A DNA stretch of 64,000 bases. Source: Burkholderiales bacterium PBB6. Its GTDB lineage: Bacteria; Pseudomonadota; Gammaproteobacteria; Burkholderiales; Burkholderiaceae_C. The notes under the pieces were generated by a model. The model searched no databases, was not told the DNA's origin, and saw only the letters and a program-made list of their open reading frames with translations. Below, piece after piece: positions 54,083 to 63,929 of the stretch. Numbering within the stretch: position 1 is the stretch's first letter; the number at the start of each line of letters is the position of its first letter. Location: contig NKIH01000003.1 of NCBI GenBank assembly GCA_002255925.1, positions 1 through 64,000 on the forward strand. Reading direction: 5' to 3'. Made by a program: the position numbers and the translations under genes.

Positions 54083-54373
54083 ATGTGGACCAACCGTTCG
54101 ATCTTTCCCTATCCTGGCTGGCCTCACCAGACACCGCAACCGGCACCGCCGGCACGCGCCCCGGGCAGCAGCCGCCGCCTGCCACCCCGCCCACCACAGC
54201 CGGACCCCACGCGCCTGCCGCAGCACATTGATCACTGCCGCGGTGCACGTGGCCGCATGCATGGCGTGCGGGGTTATGCCGAAGGGCTGGACGCCTTTGT
54301 CTCGCCCCGCTTTGTCTCGACGCTGGCGGCACTGGCTGCCACGCTGGCGGGCCTGCTCTGGCTGGCCGCTTGA
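54083..54373 (+). CDS. Small hypothetical protein upstream of the glucan synthase
   Basis: 96 aa. Pro-rich N-terminal half (SIFPYPGWPHQTPQPAPPAR), His/Arg patch, and one C-terminal helix (STLAALAATLAGLLWLAA). CAGGAG ribosome site before the ATG. Its TGA overlaps the TTG start of the synthase. May act as a leader or partner of it. Confidence 0.5.
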   Translation: MWTNRSIFPYPGWPHQTPQPAPPARAPGSSRRLPPRPPQPDPTRLPQHIDHCRGARGRMHGVRGYAEGLDAFVSPRFVSTLAALAATLAGLLWLAA

Positions 54374-57300
54374 GCGCCGGACTCTGGCCGTCGCGCTGGC
54401 CCTGGCAACAAGCCGCCCCCGACACCGCAGCACATTGGCTGGAACCCGCGCGGGGGCTGCTGGAGCCCCCCATCCGCGCACAGTTGCTGGGGGCGTCGGG
54501 CTTCTGCGCTGAAGGCCATGCGCTGGCCCTCAGCCATGGGGCGCCCGGCAAGGCAGGCCGGGCGCGGCCGTTTTTCCCGAGGCTGCGCGACAACATCGGC
54601 GTGCTGCATGCGGCGCACCGCTACATCGCCCGGCAGGAAAGCCTGGGCCGGCATGTCAGCCCGGCCGGTGAATGGCTGCTCGACAACATCCACCTCGTGG
54701 TGGCGCAAACACGCGAGGTGCATGACGGCCTGCCGCGCCGCAATTTCCGCGGCCTGCCGGTGCTCAAGGAAGGGCCGCTCGCCGGCCTGCCGCGCGTCTA
54801 CGCCATCGCCTGGGCCTATGTGTCGCACGCCGACAGCGCCTTCGAGCCCGCCCTGCTGGTCGAGTTTCTGCTGGCCTACCAAAGCGTGCGGCCACTGACC
54901 CAGGGTGAGCTGTGGGCCCTGCCCACCACCCTGCGCGTGGTGCTGGTGGAAAACCTGCGCCGCCTGGCTGAACAAGTGGCCGCCGAAGAAGCCGCGCGCG
55001 AAGCCGCCCACGGCCTGTGCGACCAGCTGGCCCACGGTGAACCCCCGGCCGACGCGCTGTTCGAACAAGTGGCCGCGCGTGGCGTGCTGCGGCCGTTTGC
55101 GCTGCAGGTGATGCAGCGCCTGCATGCCGATTCCGACACCGGCACCTTCAAGGGCGGCCAGGGCCGCGAAGCCGTGCGTGGCGCACTGGCCGCCGCCTTG
55201 CCCGAGCCCGCGCTGGCGCAAACACAGCAACAAGCCGAACAGGCCGCGCACAACCAGAGCGTGGGCAATGCCATCCGCTCTTTGCAGCTGCTGGGCAGCG
55301 CCGACTGGCGCGGGCTGATCGCCCAGGCCAGCCCCTTGATGCAGGTGCTGCTGGCATGGGCGCCCTTCGCCGTGGAGCGCGACGACACCCAGGACAGCAC
55401 CCTGCACGCCATCGAGCGCCTGGCGCGCCGCAGTGAGCGTTCTGAAAGCGACGTGGCCATCAGCCTGCTGGCGCTGGCCGCCACGCCCCTGCCCTCCGAC
55501 AGCACCGGCAGCCCGCCCCCCTCCCACGCGCTGGGCTACTGGCTGCACGGCGCCGGCTGCGCCACCTTTCAGCGGCAACTGGGCCTGCGTGTGGCCTGGG
55601 GCAGCGCGCGGCCCGACGGCCACCGCACCGGCATGTTGCCCACCCTGCTGCTGACGCTGGCCGTGGGCACCGCCGCCCTCAGTGCCTGGCTGCTGCTGCA
55701 CCCGGGTGCGCCCCCGCCCCTTGGCCACGGCTGGGCTTGGGCCGCGCTGGTCGCGCTGTGCGGCCTGCTGGCCCTGCTGCCGGCCAGCGAAGTGGTGATG
55801 GCCGTGCTCTACCGGATGATCCATGAATCGGTGCCGCCCACCCACCTGCCGCGCCTGGCGCTGGCCCAGGGCATTCCGCCCGAAGCGCGGGTGCTGGTGG
55901 TGATTCCGGCGATGCTCACCCAAGGCGGCATGCTGCAGACGCTGGTGGAGCGGCTGGAACGCCACCACCTGGCCAACCGCGAGCTGCATGCCCAGTTCGC
56001 CCTGCTCACCGATTTTGCCGACGCTGACACCGAGCACAGCCCGAACGATGCGGCCCTGCTGGCTCAGGCGCTGGCTTGCATGGAAACGCTGGAGGCGCGC
56101 CACCATGGCCACACGCGCTCCGGGCTGGAGCCCGGTGCCGCGCCCACGGCGGCCCAGGCGCGCCCACGCCGCTTCCTGCTGCTGCACCGCGCCCGCACCT
56201 GGTGCCCCACCGAACACCGCTGGATGGGCTGGGAGCGCAAGCGCGGCAAGCTCGAACAACTCGTGGCCCTGCTGGCGGGCAGCGCAGCGCCATCGCCGTT
56301 CGTGGATCTGGGCGTGGCCTCACGGCCCGCCGCCAACACGCCCTGGCTCATCACGCTCGACAGCGATACCGACCTGCCCCCTGGCGCACTGCGTGAGCTG
56401 GTGGGCCTGGCCGCCCACCCCTTGAACCTGCCGCGCGTTGATCTGCAGAAGCGGCGCGTGGTGGCCGGCCACGGCATCCTGCAGCCGCGCATCGTCACGG
56501 CCTGGCCGGTGGATGCCCAGGGCCACAGCACCGCCACCGGCTTTCACCGGCTGTTTGCCGGCGCCGTGGGCAGCGACCCCTACAACGCCGTCGCCTCAGA
56601 GGTCTATCAAGACCTGTTCGGCGAAGGCAGCTTCACCGGCAAGGGCCTGATGCATGTGGCCGCGGTGCACGCCGTGCTGGCCGCGCGCATGCCGGACGGC
56701 CAGGTGCTCAGCCATGACCTGCTGGAAGGCTGCCTGGCGCGCTGCGGCAGCGTCAGCGACGTGGCCCTGATCGAGCCCGCGCCCACCCATGCCGATGTGG
56801 CCGCTTCACGCACCCACCGCTGGACACGCGGCGACTGGCAACTGCTGCCGCTGCTGTTCGGCCCGGCCGGCCAGGGGCTGCACGCGCTCGACCGATGGAA
56901 GGTGCTCGACAACCTGCGCCGCTCATTGGTGCCGCCGTGCGGGCTGGCCTTGATGCTGATCGCGCTGGCCGGCGGGCCGGTGTCGCCGTGGGCGGTGCTG
57001 GCCTTGATGCTGGCGGCCTTTGGCCTCGGCCCGGTGCTGGGCGCCGTGGCCGGCCTGGCCCCGAGCCGGGATGACCTCGCGCTGGTCCACTTCCTGCGCG
57101 AAGCCGGCGCCGAGCTGGCCCGCAGCCTGCTGGCCACCGTCTGGCAGGTGGCCTTGTGGTGGCGCCAATCGGCCCTGCTGCTCGACGCTCAGGGCAAGGC
57201 GCTGTGGCGCACCCATGTCAGCCACCGCCACCTGCTGCAATGGACCACCGCCGCCACGGCCGAAGCCCAGGCCGCCCGCGGCGTGTGGCCGCTGCTGAAG

Positions 57301-60300
57301 CGCCACGCCACCGTGGTGGCCGGGGCCATGGCCGTGACCGCCGCGATGCTGCTGGCGCGGCGCGCCGGCACCCCCGGCCCGGCCCCGGGGCTGGCGCTGG
57401 CGCTGGGCTTGTCGTGGATCGGCACGCCGCTGTGGATCGCCTGGGCCAGCCGGCCCGTTCGGCCCCCGCGCCCCCTGAACAACGCCGACCGCGCCTGGCT
57501 GCAAACCGTGGCCCACAACACCTGGGCCTGGTTCGCCCAGCATGTGGGTGAGGCCAGCCACCACCTGCCGCCTGACAACGTGCAGACCATGCCGCGCACG
57601 ATGATCGCGCAGCGCACCTCGCCCACCAACATCGGGCTGTACCTGCTGTCGATGTGCTGCGCGCGGGCCTTCGGCTGGATCACGCCCGAAGAGCTGGCCA
57701 GCCGGCTGGGCGCCACGCTCGACACGCTCGACAAGCTGCCGCGCGAACGTGGCCACCTAATGAACTGGATCGACACCGGCAGCCTGGCCACGCTGGCACC
57801 GGCCTATGTATCGACCGTGGACAGCGGCAATCTGTGCGGCCACCTGTTGGCCGTGGCCCAGGCCTGTGACGACACCGCCACCCACCTGCCCAGCCCGGCC
57901 CCTGATGGCCTGGAGGCCACGCTGCGCCAGCTGGCCAGGCGCTGCCGGGCCTGGGCCGAGGGTGCCGACTTCAGCTTCTTGTATGACACACGGCGGCGCC
58001 TGCTGCACATCGGCTGGCGGGTGGACGAGCAACAGCTCGACAGCGGCCACTACGACCTGCTCGCCTCGGAGGCCCGGCTGGCCAGCCTGTGGGCCATTGC
58101 CAAGGGCGATGTGCCGGCCACCCACTGGTCGGCGCTCGGGCGGCCGTTTCAGGCCACGCTGCATGACGTCGGGCTGCGCTCCTGGTCGGGCTCGATGTTC
58201 GAGTACCTGATGCCCACCCTGGTGCTGGAAGAGCCACAAGGCACGGCACTGGATTGCGCCGCCCGCATGGCGGTGCAGGAGCAACGTGATTTTGGAGTGC
58301 TGCACGGCTTGCCCTGGGGCGTGAGTGAATGCGCTTACGCCGCGGCCGACCGCACCCTGGCCTACCAGTACGCGCCGCAAGGCGTGCCCCGCCTGGCCCT
58401 GCGCCGCACCCCGCCTGATGAACGCGTGGTGGCGCCTTATGCCAGCGCGCTGGCGGCCATGTTGTCGCCCCACGCGGCGGTGGCCAACCTGCGCCGGCTG
58501 CAAGGGCTGCAGGCCCGCGGGCCCTGGGGTTTCATCGAAGCCATGGACTACACCGCCAGCCGGCAGATCGACAGCGGTGACGGCAGCGCCCGCGTGGTGC
58601 TGGTCAACACCTGGATGGCCCACCACCAGGGCATGACGCTGGTGGCCATCACCAACGTGCTGCTGAACGGGCAGCCGCGCCGCTGGGCGATGGCCGACCC
58701 GCGCCTGGCTGCGGTGGCTTCGCTGCTGCAAGAGCGCGTGCCGCGCGAGGTGGCCCGCCTGCAAGACCCGGTGGCCGGCCTGGCCCGCCTGGCCATGGCC
58801 CGGCAGGTGCAGCGCAGCAGCCGCGAAGTGGTGCCCGGCGCCCAGGCACTGCAACGCACCCAGATGCTCTCAAACGGGCATTACAGCGTCACCGTGCGCC
58901 CGAACGGCGCCGGCTTCAGCCGCCTCGGCATGATCGACCTGCACCGCTGGCGCGACGACGCCCTGCAAGACGCCTACGGCAGCTTCCTGTACCTGCGTCG
59001 CCACCCCGGCGAAACGCCGATCTCGCTCACCCGCCACCCGGCGGGCGACCCGGCCGCCAGCTACTCGGCCCAGTTCCACACCGACCGCATCTGCCTGGAA
59101 GCCACCTGGCCGCACCTGCGCAGCCGCATCACGGTGTGGGTCAGCCCGGAAGACGATGTCGAGCTGCGCCGCGTGGAGCTGTGGAACACCTCGTCGCAGC
59201 CGATGTCGCTGGAGCTGCTGTCGGCCTTCGAGGCCACCTTGAGCGATGCCCGCGCCGACGAGACCCACCCGGCCTTCGCCAACCTGTTCATCCGCGCTGA
59301 CTGGGACCCGCATGACCAGGCGCTGCACTTTGCGCGTGGCGCCCGGCGTGAGCAGGAAGCGCCGATGTTCGCGGTGCACTTCCTGGCCCAGGCCGACGGC
59401 AACCTGCTGGACGTGCGCGCCAATGCCGACCGCAGCCGCTGGGCCGGCCGGCTGCACCGCCCCTGGGAGGTGCTGGCCGAGTTCGACGACGGCCCCACCC
59501 CCGCCGGCAACTGCCCCACCGGGCTGGACCCGGTGGCCGCGCTGGCCATGCGGGTGAACCTGCCACCGCACGGCACCACCCAGTTCACGCTGGCCACGGC
59601 CGCCGCGCGGGACCGCGACACGCTCGACGCGCTGGTCGACCGCTACCGCCAGGCCACCGGCCTGGAGCGCTCGTCGCAGCTCAGTGCCACGCTGGCCACG
59701 CTGCGGCTGCGCGACATGCGCCTGTCGGCCGAAGACCTGGTCGCCGTGCAGACGCTGACAACGCTGCTGGTGCAGCTGCACACCCGCCCGGCGCCCATCA
59801 CTCCGGTGTCTGACCGGCGCCTGCTGTGGCGCTTCGGCTTGTCGGGCGACCGGCCGCTGATCGTGATCACCGTGTCAGCCGTGCCCGGCCTGCGGCTGGT
59901 GGGCACGCTGGTGCAGGGCCTGCACCGCTGGGCCTGGGGCGGCGTGGCGGTAGATCTGGTGGTCATCAACAGTGAGCCACGCTCTTACCTGCAACCGCTG
60001 CAGCGCGATCTGATGGCCCTGCGTGAACGCCACGCCCAGGAAAGCAGCTCGGAGGCACCGAACCGGGTCAGTGGTTTCAGCGTGCAGCAGGCCACCGACC
60101 TGAGCGCAGACGAGCAAGCCACGCTCGCAGGCCTGGCCCGGGTGGCCCTGCATGCCGATGGGCGGCCACTGGCCCAGCACATGGCCGACCTGGTGGTGTG
60201 GCACGAACTGGCCCGCCAGCGCCGCGACACCCTCCCGCATGTGGCCCTGTGCAGCCCCCGCCCGGCCACCGAAATGGCGCTGCCGCCGGTGGGTGAATTT

Positions 60301-62844
60301 GATGCCGACGACGGCGCCTGGACCTGCCATGTGAGTGCCAGCCGGCCCACGCCCCGCCCGTGGGTGAACGTGCTGGCCAACCCGGCACTGGGCACGCTGG
60401 TGAGTGAAGCCGGCGCCAGCTGCACCTGGGCCGGCAACAGCCGCCTGCACCAGCTCACGCCCTGGAACAACGACCGGCTGGGTGACCTCGACGGCGAGCA
60501 CTTCTGGCTGCAAGACCTGGCCACCCTGGACGTGTGGAACCTCGGCCCCGGCCCCGGCAGCGCACCGGTGCCTTACCGCGTGCGCCACCAACCGGGCCTG
60601 AGCAGCCTGCAGCATCGGCAAGAGCAACTGTCAACGCATGTCACGTTCAGCGTTGATCCGGTGCATGCCGTCAAGCGCATCCACGTGCAGCTGCACAACC
60701 ACGGCAGCCACGCCCGGCATCTGCGGGTGGTCGGCCTGATCGACTGGCTGATGGGCTCGGTGCGCATCGACAGGCAATCAGTCACCACCAGTGTGGGCTA
60801 CGCCACCGAGCCCGAAGCCGCCGCAACTCCGCATGGCTTGGGTGCGCCCAACATGCCCTCAGGGCTGCGCACCGTGGTGCCCACCGACCCCGCCGCGAAT
60901 GACGCCACCCGGCCGGCCGCCGCGCGCATGCTGCTGGCCACGCAGTGTGACAACCACGACCAGTTTGGCGGCCACACGGCTTTTGTGACGCTGGGCCGTG
61001 ACGACGGACTGGCCATCGACCTGACCGACTGGACCTGCGACCGCCGCGAGCTGTTTGACTTCCGCGGCCACGCTGTGCTGCCCGAGCAGTTCGGCCAGCG
61101 CTGCGGCCATGGGCTCGACCCCTGCGCGGCCCTGGGCGCCCGGGTGCGCCTGGCCCCGGGTGCGGTGGCCGGGCTGGTGTTCACGCTCGGCCATGGGCAT
61201 ACAGCGGCCGAAGCACGCACGCTGGCGCGCCAAGCCAGTGACGTGTCGCCCCACCTGGCGGCCGACCAGGCCTGCACACAGCTCGACCAGTTGCTGGGCG
61301 CGGTGCAGGTGGCCACCCCCGACCCGCTATTTGATGCGCTGGTGAACCACTGGCTGCTCTACCAGGCCACGGCCTGCCGCCTGTGGGGCCGCGCCGGCTT
61401 CTACCAGGCCGGCGGCGCCTACGGGTTTCGAGACCAGCTGCAAGACGCCATGGCGCTGGTCATCACCGCGCCCGCGCTGCTGCGCGAACAGGTGCTGCGC
61501 GCCGCCGCCCGACAGTTCGTCGAGGGCGATGTGCAGCACTGGTGGCACCCGCACAGCGGCGCCGGCGTGCGCACCCGTTTCAGCGACGACCTGCTGTGGC
61601 TGCCGCATGCCGCCTGGCATTACGTGCAGGGCACCGGCGACACCGCCATCTGGCACTGCAGCGTGCCATTCATTGACGGCCCCCCGGTGCCAGAGGGCTC
61701 GGAAGACCTGTACAGCGTGCCCGGCCAGCCCGAGCGCGCCGAAGACCGGCAAGGCAGCCTGTATGAGCATTGCGCCCGGTCGCTGGACCACAGCCTCAAG
61801 ATCGGCCCGCACGGCCTGCCCCTGATGGGCGGCGGCGACTGGAACGACGGCATGAACCGCGTCGGCCCGGAAGGCCGGGGCGAATCGGTGTGGCTGGCCT
61901 GGTTCCTGTGCAGCCTGGTGCCGCCATTTACCGCGCTGGCCCGGGAACAGGGCGACAACGAACGCGCCGAGCGCTGGCAGAGCGCCGCAGATGGCTGGCG
62001 CGCCGCATTGGCCAGCGACGCGCCCACCGGCGCCTGGGACGGCGCATGGTTCAAGCGCGCCTTCTTCGACGACGGCTCGGCGCTGGGCAGCAGCGCCAAC
62101 GCCGAATGCCGCATCGACCTGATCGCCCAGTGCTGGGCGGTGTTGTCACACGCGGCACCGCCAGAGCGGCAACAACAAGCCATGGCGTCGGCGCAGGCCC
62201 TGCTGGCCGACAACGACGCCGGCCTGCTGAGGCTCTTGACCCCGCCGCTGGCCCACGCCCATCCAGACGCCGGCTACATCCAGGCCTATCCGCCCGGTGT
62301 GCGTGAAAACGGCGGCCAGTACAACCACGCTGGTGTGTGGGCCGTGATGGCCTGGGCCCAACTGGGCCGGGCGGACCTGGCCTGGCAGACCTGGCGCTGG
62401 CTCAGCCCGGCGCACCGCGCCAATCACCCGGTGCAGGGGCCGGTGTACGGGCTGGAGCCCTATGCCGTGGCCGCCGACGTGTACAGCCAGCCCCCCTACA
62501 CCGGCCAGGGCGGCTGGAGCTGGTACACGGGCTCAGCCGCCGGGATGTACCGCGCCGCCGTGGGCACCTTGTGCGGCCTGCAACTGGAGGGCAGCGAGGG
62601 GCCCGGCGCCCGCCTGCGCTTCATGCCCTGCCTGCCGCCCGACTGGCCGGGCCTGACGCTGACCCTGCGGCACCACGGCCGGCTGCTGCGGTTCAGCCTG
62701 GAAACGGGTGCCCAGCCAGCAGGCACCGCCTGGGCCGATGACCCCGCCAGCGCCGAGCTGCCCCCCGGGCAATGGCTGAATCTGGATCAGCCCGATCTGC
62801 CGCTGCACCACCGCGTGCTGCTGCCAGAACAACAGGTGCGTTGA
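54370..62844 (+). CDS. ndvB: Cyclic beta-1,2-glucan synthase (ChvB/NdvB family)
   Basis: 2824 aa, normal for this giant enzyme. It starts beta-1,2-glucan on itself, elongates, cyclises and releases it to the periplasm. Inner-membrane helices at about 420-470, 850-910 and 975-1030 flank a GT84 domain (TLDSDTDLPPGALREL near 661; R-THRWTRGDWQLLPLLF near 815). A glycoamylase-like part follows (SGSMFEYLMPTLVLEEPQG near 1272; NTWMAHHQGMTLVAI near 1415), then two beta-sandwich regions and a GH94 phosphorylase-like domain with GGDWNDGMNRVG (Asp near 2489). TTG start; the weak start may limit synthesis. Confidence 0.93.
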   Translation: MSAGLWPSRWPWQQAAPDTAAHWLEPARGLLEPPIRAQLLGASGFCAEGHALALSHGAPGKAGRARPFFPRLRDNIGVLHAAHRYIARQESLGRHVSPAGEWLLDNIHLVVAQTREVHDGLPRRNFRGLPVLKEGPLAGLPRVYAIAWAYVSHADSAFEPALLVEFLLAYQSVRPLTQGELWALPTTLRVVLVENLRRLAEQVAAEEAAREAAHGLCDQLAHGEPPADALFEQVAARGVLRPFALQVMQRLHADSDTGTFKGGQGREAVRGALAAALPEPALAQTQQQAEQAAHNQSVGNAIRSLQLLGSADWRGLIAQASPLMQVLLAWAPFAVERDDTQDSTLHAIERLARRSERSESDVAISLLALAATPLPSDSTGSPPPSHALGYWLHGAGCATFQRQLGLRVAWGSARPDGHRTGMLPTLLLTLAVGTAALSAWLLLHPGAPPPLGHGWAWAALVALCGLLALLPASEVVMAVLYRMIHESVPPTHLPRLALAQGIPPEARVLVVIPAMLTQGGMLQTLVERLERHHLANRELHAQFALLTDFADADTEHSPNDAALLAQALACMETLEARHHGHTRSGLEPGAAPTAAQARPRRFLLLHRARTWCPTEHRWMGWERKRGKLEQLVALLAGSAAPSPFVDLGVASRPAANTPWLITLDSDTDLPPGALRELVGLAAHPLNLPRVDLQKRRVVAGHGILQPRIVTAWPVDAQGHSTATGFHRLFAGAVGSDPYNAVASEVYQDLFGEGSFTGKGLMHVAAVHAVLAARMPDGQVLSHDLLEGCLARCGSVSDVALIEPAPTHADVAASRTHRWTRGDWQLLPLLFGPAGQGLHALDRWKVLDNLRRSLVPPCGLALMLIALAGGPVSPWAVLALMLAAFGLGPVLGAVAGLAPSRDDLALVHFLREAGAELARSLLATVWQVALWWRQSALLLDAQGKALWRTHVSHRHLLQWTTAATAEAQAARGVWPLLKRHATVVAGAMAVTAAMLLARRAGTPGPAPGLALALGLSWIGTPLWIAWASRPVRPPRPLNNADRAWLQTVAHNTWAWFAQHVGEASHHLPPDNVQTMPRTMIAQRTSPTNIGLYLLSMCCARAFGWITPEELASRLGATLDTLDKLPRERGHLMNWIDTGSLATLAPAYVSTVDSGNLCGHLLAVAQACDDTATHLPSPAPDGLEATLRQLARRCRAWAEGADFSFLYDTRRRLLHIGWRVDEQQLDSGHYDLLASEARLASLWAIAKGDVPATHWSALGRPFQATLHDVGLRSWSGSMFEYLMPTLVLEEPQGTALDCAARMAVQEQRDFGVLHGLPWGVSECAYAAADRTLAYQYAPQGVPRLALRRTPPDERVVAPYASALAAMLSPHAAVANLRRLQGLQARGPWGFIEAMDYTASRQIDSGDGSARVVLVNTWMAHHQGMTLVAITNVLLNGQPRRWAMADPRLAAVASLLQERVPREVARLQDPVAGLARLAMARQVQRSSREVVPGAQALQRTQMLSNGHYSVTVRPNGAGFSRLGMIDLHRWRDDALQDAYGSFLYLRRHPGETPISLTRHPAGDPAASYSAQFHTDRICLEATWPHLRSRITVWVSPEDDVELRRVELWNTSSQPMSLELLSAFEATLSDARADETHPAFANLFIRADWDPHDQALHFARGARREQEAPMFAVHFLAQADGNLLDVRANADRSRWAGRLHRPWEVLAEFDDGPTPAGNCPTGLDPVAALAMRVNLPPHGTTQFTLATAAARDRDTLDALVDRYRQATGLERSSQLSATLATLRLRDMRLSAEDLVAVQTLTTLLVQLHTRPAPITPVSDRRLLWRFGLSGDRPLIVITVSAVPGLRLVGTLVQGLHRWAWGGVAVDLVVINSEPRSYLQPLQRDLMALRERHAQESSSEAPNRVSGFSVQQATDLSADEQATLAGLARVALHADGRPLAQHMADLVVWHELARQRRDTLPHVALCSPRPATEMALPPVGEFDADDGAWTCHVSASRPTPRPWVNVLANPALGTLVSEAGASCTWAGNSRLHQLTPWNNDRLGDLDGEHFWLQDLATLDVWNLGPGPGSAPVPYRVRHQPGLSSLQHRQEQLSTHVTFSVDPVHAVKRIHVQLHNHGSHARHLRVVGLIDWLMGSVRIDRQSVTTSVGYATEPEAAATPHGLGAPNMPSGLRTVVPTDPAANDATRPAAARMLLATQCDNHDQFGGHTAFVTLGRDDGLAIDLTDWTCDRRELFDFRGHAVLPEQFGQRCGHGLDPCAALGARVRLAPGAVAGLVFTLGHGHTAAEARTLARQASDVSPHLAADQACTQLDQLLGAVQVATPDPLFDALVNHWLLYQATACRLWGRAGFYQAGGAYGFRDQLQDAMALVITAPALLREQVLRAAARQFVEGDVQHWWHPHSGAGVRTRFSDDLLWLPHAAWHYVQGTGDTAIWHCSVPFIDGPPVPEGSEDLYSVPGQPERAEDRQGSLYEHCARSLDHSLKIGPHGLPLMGGGDWNDGMNRVGPEGRGESVWLAWFLCSLVPPFTALAREQGDNERAERWQSAADGWRAALASDAPTGAWDGAWFKRAFFDDGSALGSSANAECRIDLIAQCWAVLSHAAPPERQQQAMASAQALLADNDAGLLRLLTPPLAHAHPDAGYIQAYPPGVRENGGQYNHAGVWAVMAWAQLGRADLAWQTWRWLSPAHRANHPVQGPVYGLEPYAVAADVYSQPPYTGQGGWSWYTGSAAGMYRAAVGTLCGLQLEGSEGPGARLRFMPCLPPDWPGLTLTLRHHGRLLRFSLETGAQPAGTAWADDPASAELPPGQWLNLDQPDLPLHHRVLLPEQQVR

Positions 62845-62904
62845 CGAACAGACGGCTGCCGCCTTGCGGCCCGACCATGGGCTTCTTCACCTTAGGAGGA
62901 CACC

Positions 62905-63585
62905 ATGAAACAAGCTTTGTTTGTGCCGGTCGCTGGATTGCTGGCTGGTTTGCTGTTCGCGTCACCCTGGGCAGCCGCGCAAGTGGCTGGCACCACCACC
63001 ACGGTCGGCGTCAGCGTCACCGAATCCACCCAGGCCGCGTCGGGCTGGAGCGTGAAAAAGACCTTGATGGGCAAGCAGGTCGTCAGCAGCAGCGGGGCCA
63101 AGATCGGCAAGATCGAAGACCTGATCATCTCGCCGGACCGCAATGTGTCGTACGTGATCGTTGGCGCGGGGGGCTTCATCGGCATCGGCCGGCATGACGT
63201 GGCCGTGCCGGTGAGCCAGATCCAGAACCAGAACGGCAAGCTGGTGATGGCCGGCGCCACGAAGGAAAGCCTGAAAGCGCTGCCCAGCTTCGTCTACACC
63301 GACGACAGCGCGATGCGCAGCACCTTCATGGCCCGCACCGAAGCCGACATGACCCGCTCCCGCAACGATGTCATCGCGCTGGAGAAAAAGGGCAGCACCC
63401 TGACCGGCGAGACCAAGACGAAGTGGGAGCAGCAGATGATGACGGTGCAGACCGACCTGAAGGGCGCCGAGGCCAAGCTGACCGAGATGAAAGCCGCGGC
63501 GTCGGCGCGCTGGCGTGAGTTCGAGGCCGGCATGAACACCGCCTCGACGCGCCTGCGCCAGTCCATCGACAAGGCCAGCACATGA
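62905..63585 (+). CDS. Periplasmic PRC-barrel protein
   Basis: 226 aa. Signal peptide (VAGLLAGLLFASPWAAAQ), a PRC-barrel (GKQVVSSSGAKIGKIEDLII, then VIVGAGGFIGIGRHDVAVPV) and a long C-terminal coiled coil (about 135-226). Strong AGGAGG 7 nt before the ATG, unlike the synthase. The fold matches the cytoplasmic PRC protein at 30912 but this one is exported. Start of the next gene overlaps its stop (ATGA). Confidence 0.88.
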   Translation: MKQALFVPVAGLLAGLLFASPWAAAQVAGTTTTVGVSVTESTQAASGWSVKKTLMGKQVVSSSGAKIGKIEDLIISPDRNVSYVIVGAGGFIGIGRHDVAVPVSQIQNQNGKLVMAGATKESLKALPSFVYTDDSAMRSTFMARTEADMTRSRNDVIALEKKGSTLTGETKTKWEQQMMTVQTDLKGAEAKLTEMKAAASARWREFEAGMNTASTRLRQSIDKAST

Positions 63586-63887
63586 GTGCCGTTCACGGCT
63601 TTCGCGTCGAGCGCGAGGACTACACCGCCACCCTGGCGCGCCAACTGGCGGAACTCAACCGCCAGATCGACGTGCTGGAGTTGCGGCTGAAGGCCGCGAG
63701 CGCCGACACCCGCGAGTGCCTGGCGGGCGAACTGGTGCTGCTGCGGCGCCAGTCGGGTGAAGCCGCCGAGAAATACCGCGAGTTGCGGGCCACCGGCGAC
63801 GAGGGCTGGGACCAGGTGCTGGCCGAGATGGAGCGGCTGCGCAGCGCCTTCGTGCGCACGTTCAGCTACTTCAAGACGCAGCTCTGA
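63582..63887 (+). CDS. Coiled-coil hypothetical protein
   Basis: 101 aa, acidic and helical (LARQLAELNRQIDVLELRLK; LVLLRRQSGEAAEKYRELRA), no signal or membrane segment. Coupled to the PRC gene by ATGA overlap. No family recognised; cytoplasmic partner of unknown role. Confidence 0.6.
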   Translation: MSAVHGFRVEREDYTATLARQLAELNRQIDVLELRLKAASADTRECLAGELVLLRRQSGEAAEKYRELRATGDEGWDQVLAEMERLRSAFVRTFSYFKTQL

Positions 63888-63897
63888 GCTGGGCGCC

Positions 63898-63929
63898 CTG
63901 CCGGGCCCGTGGTTTCACGGGTCTGGCAG
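63898..63929 (+). terminator. Stem-loop after the PRC/coiled-coil genes
   Basis: CTGCCGGGCCCGTG / CACGGGTCTGGCAG, 14-bp stem with two G-U pairs and a GTTT loop, 11 nt past the stop, then a short T-run. Likely ends the operon; it also covers the end of a possible convergent gene. Confidence 0.55.

Noticed and set aside
52701-54596. Long minus-strand frame opposite the YqjD/YqjE-like genes
   Set aside because: Low-complexity Gly/Arg/Pro composition; the plus-strand genes have overlaps and ribosome sites typical of real genes.
57189-59781. Several 200-360 codon frames antisense to the glucan synthase
   Set aside because: All are high-GC shadows of a clearly conserved protein.
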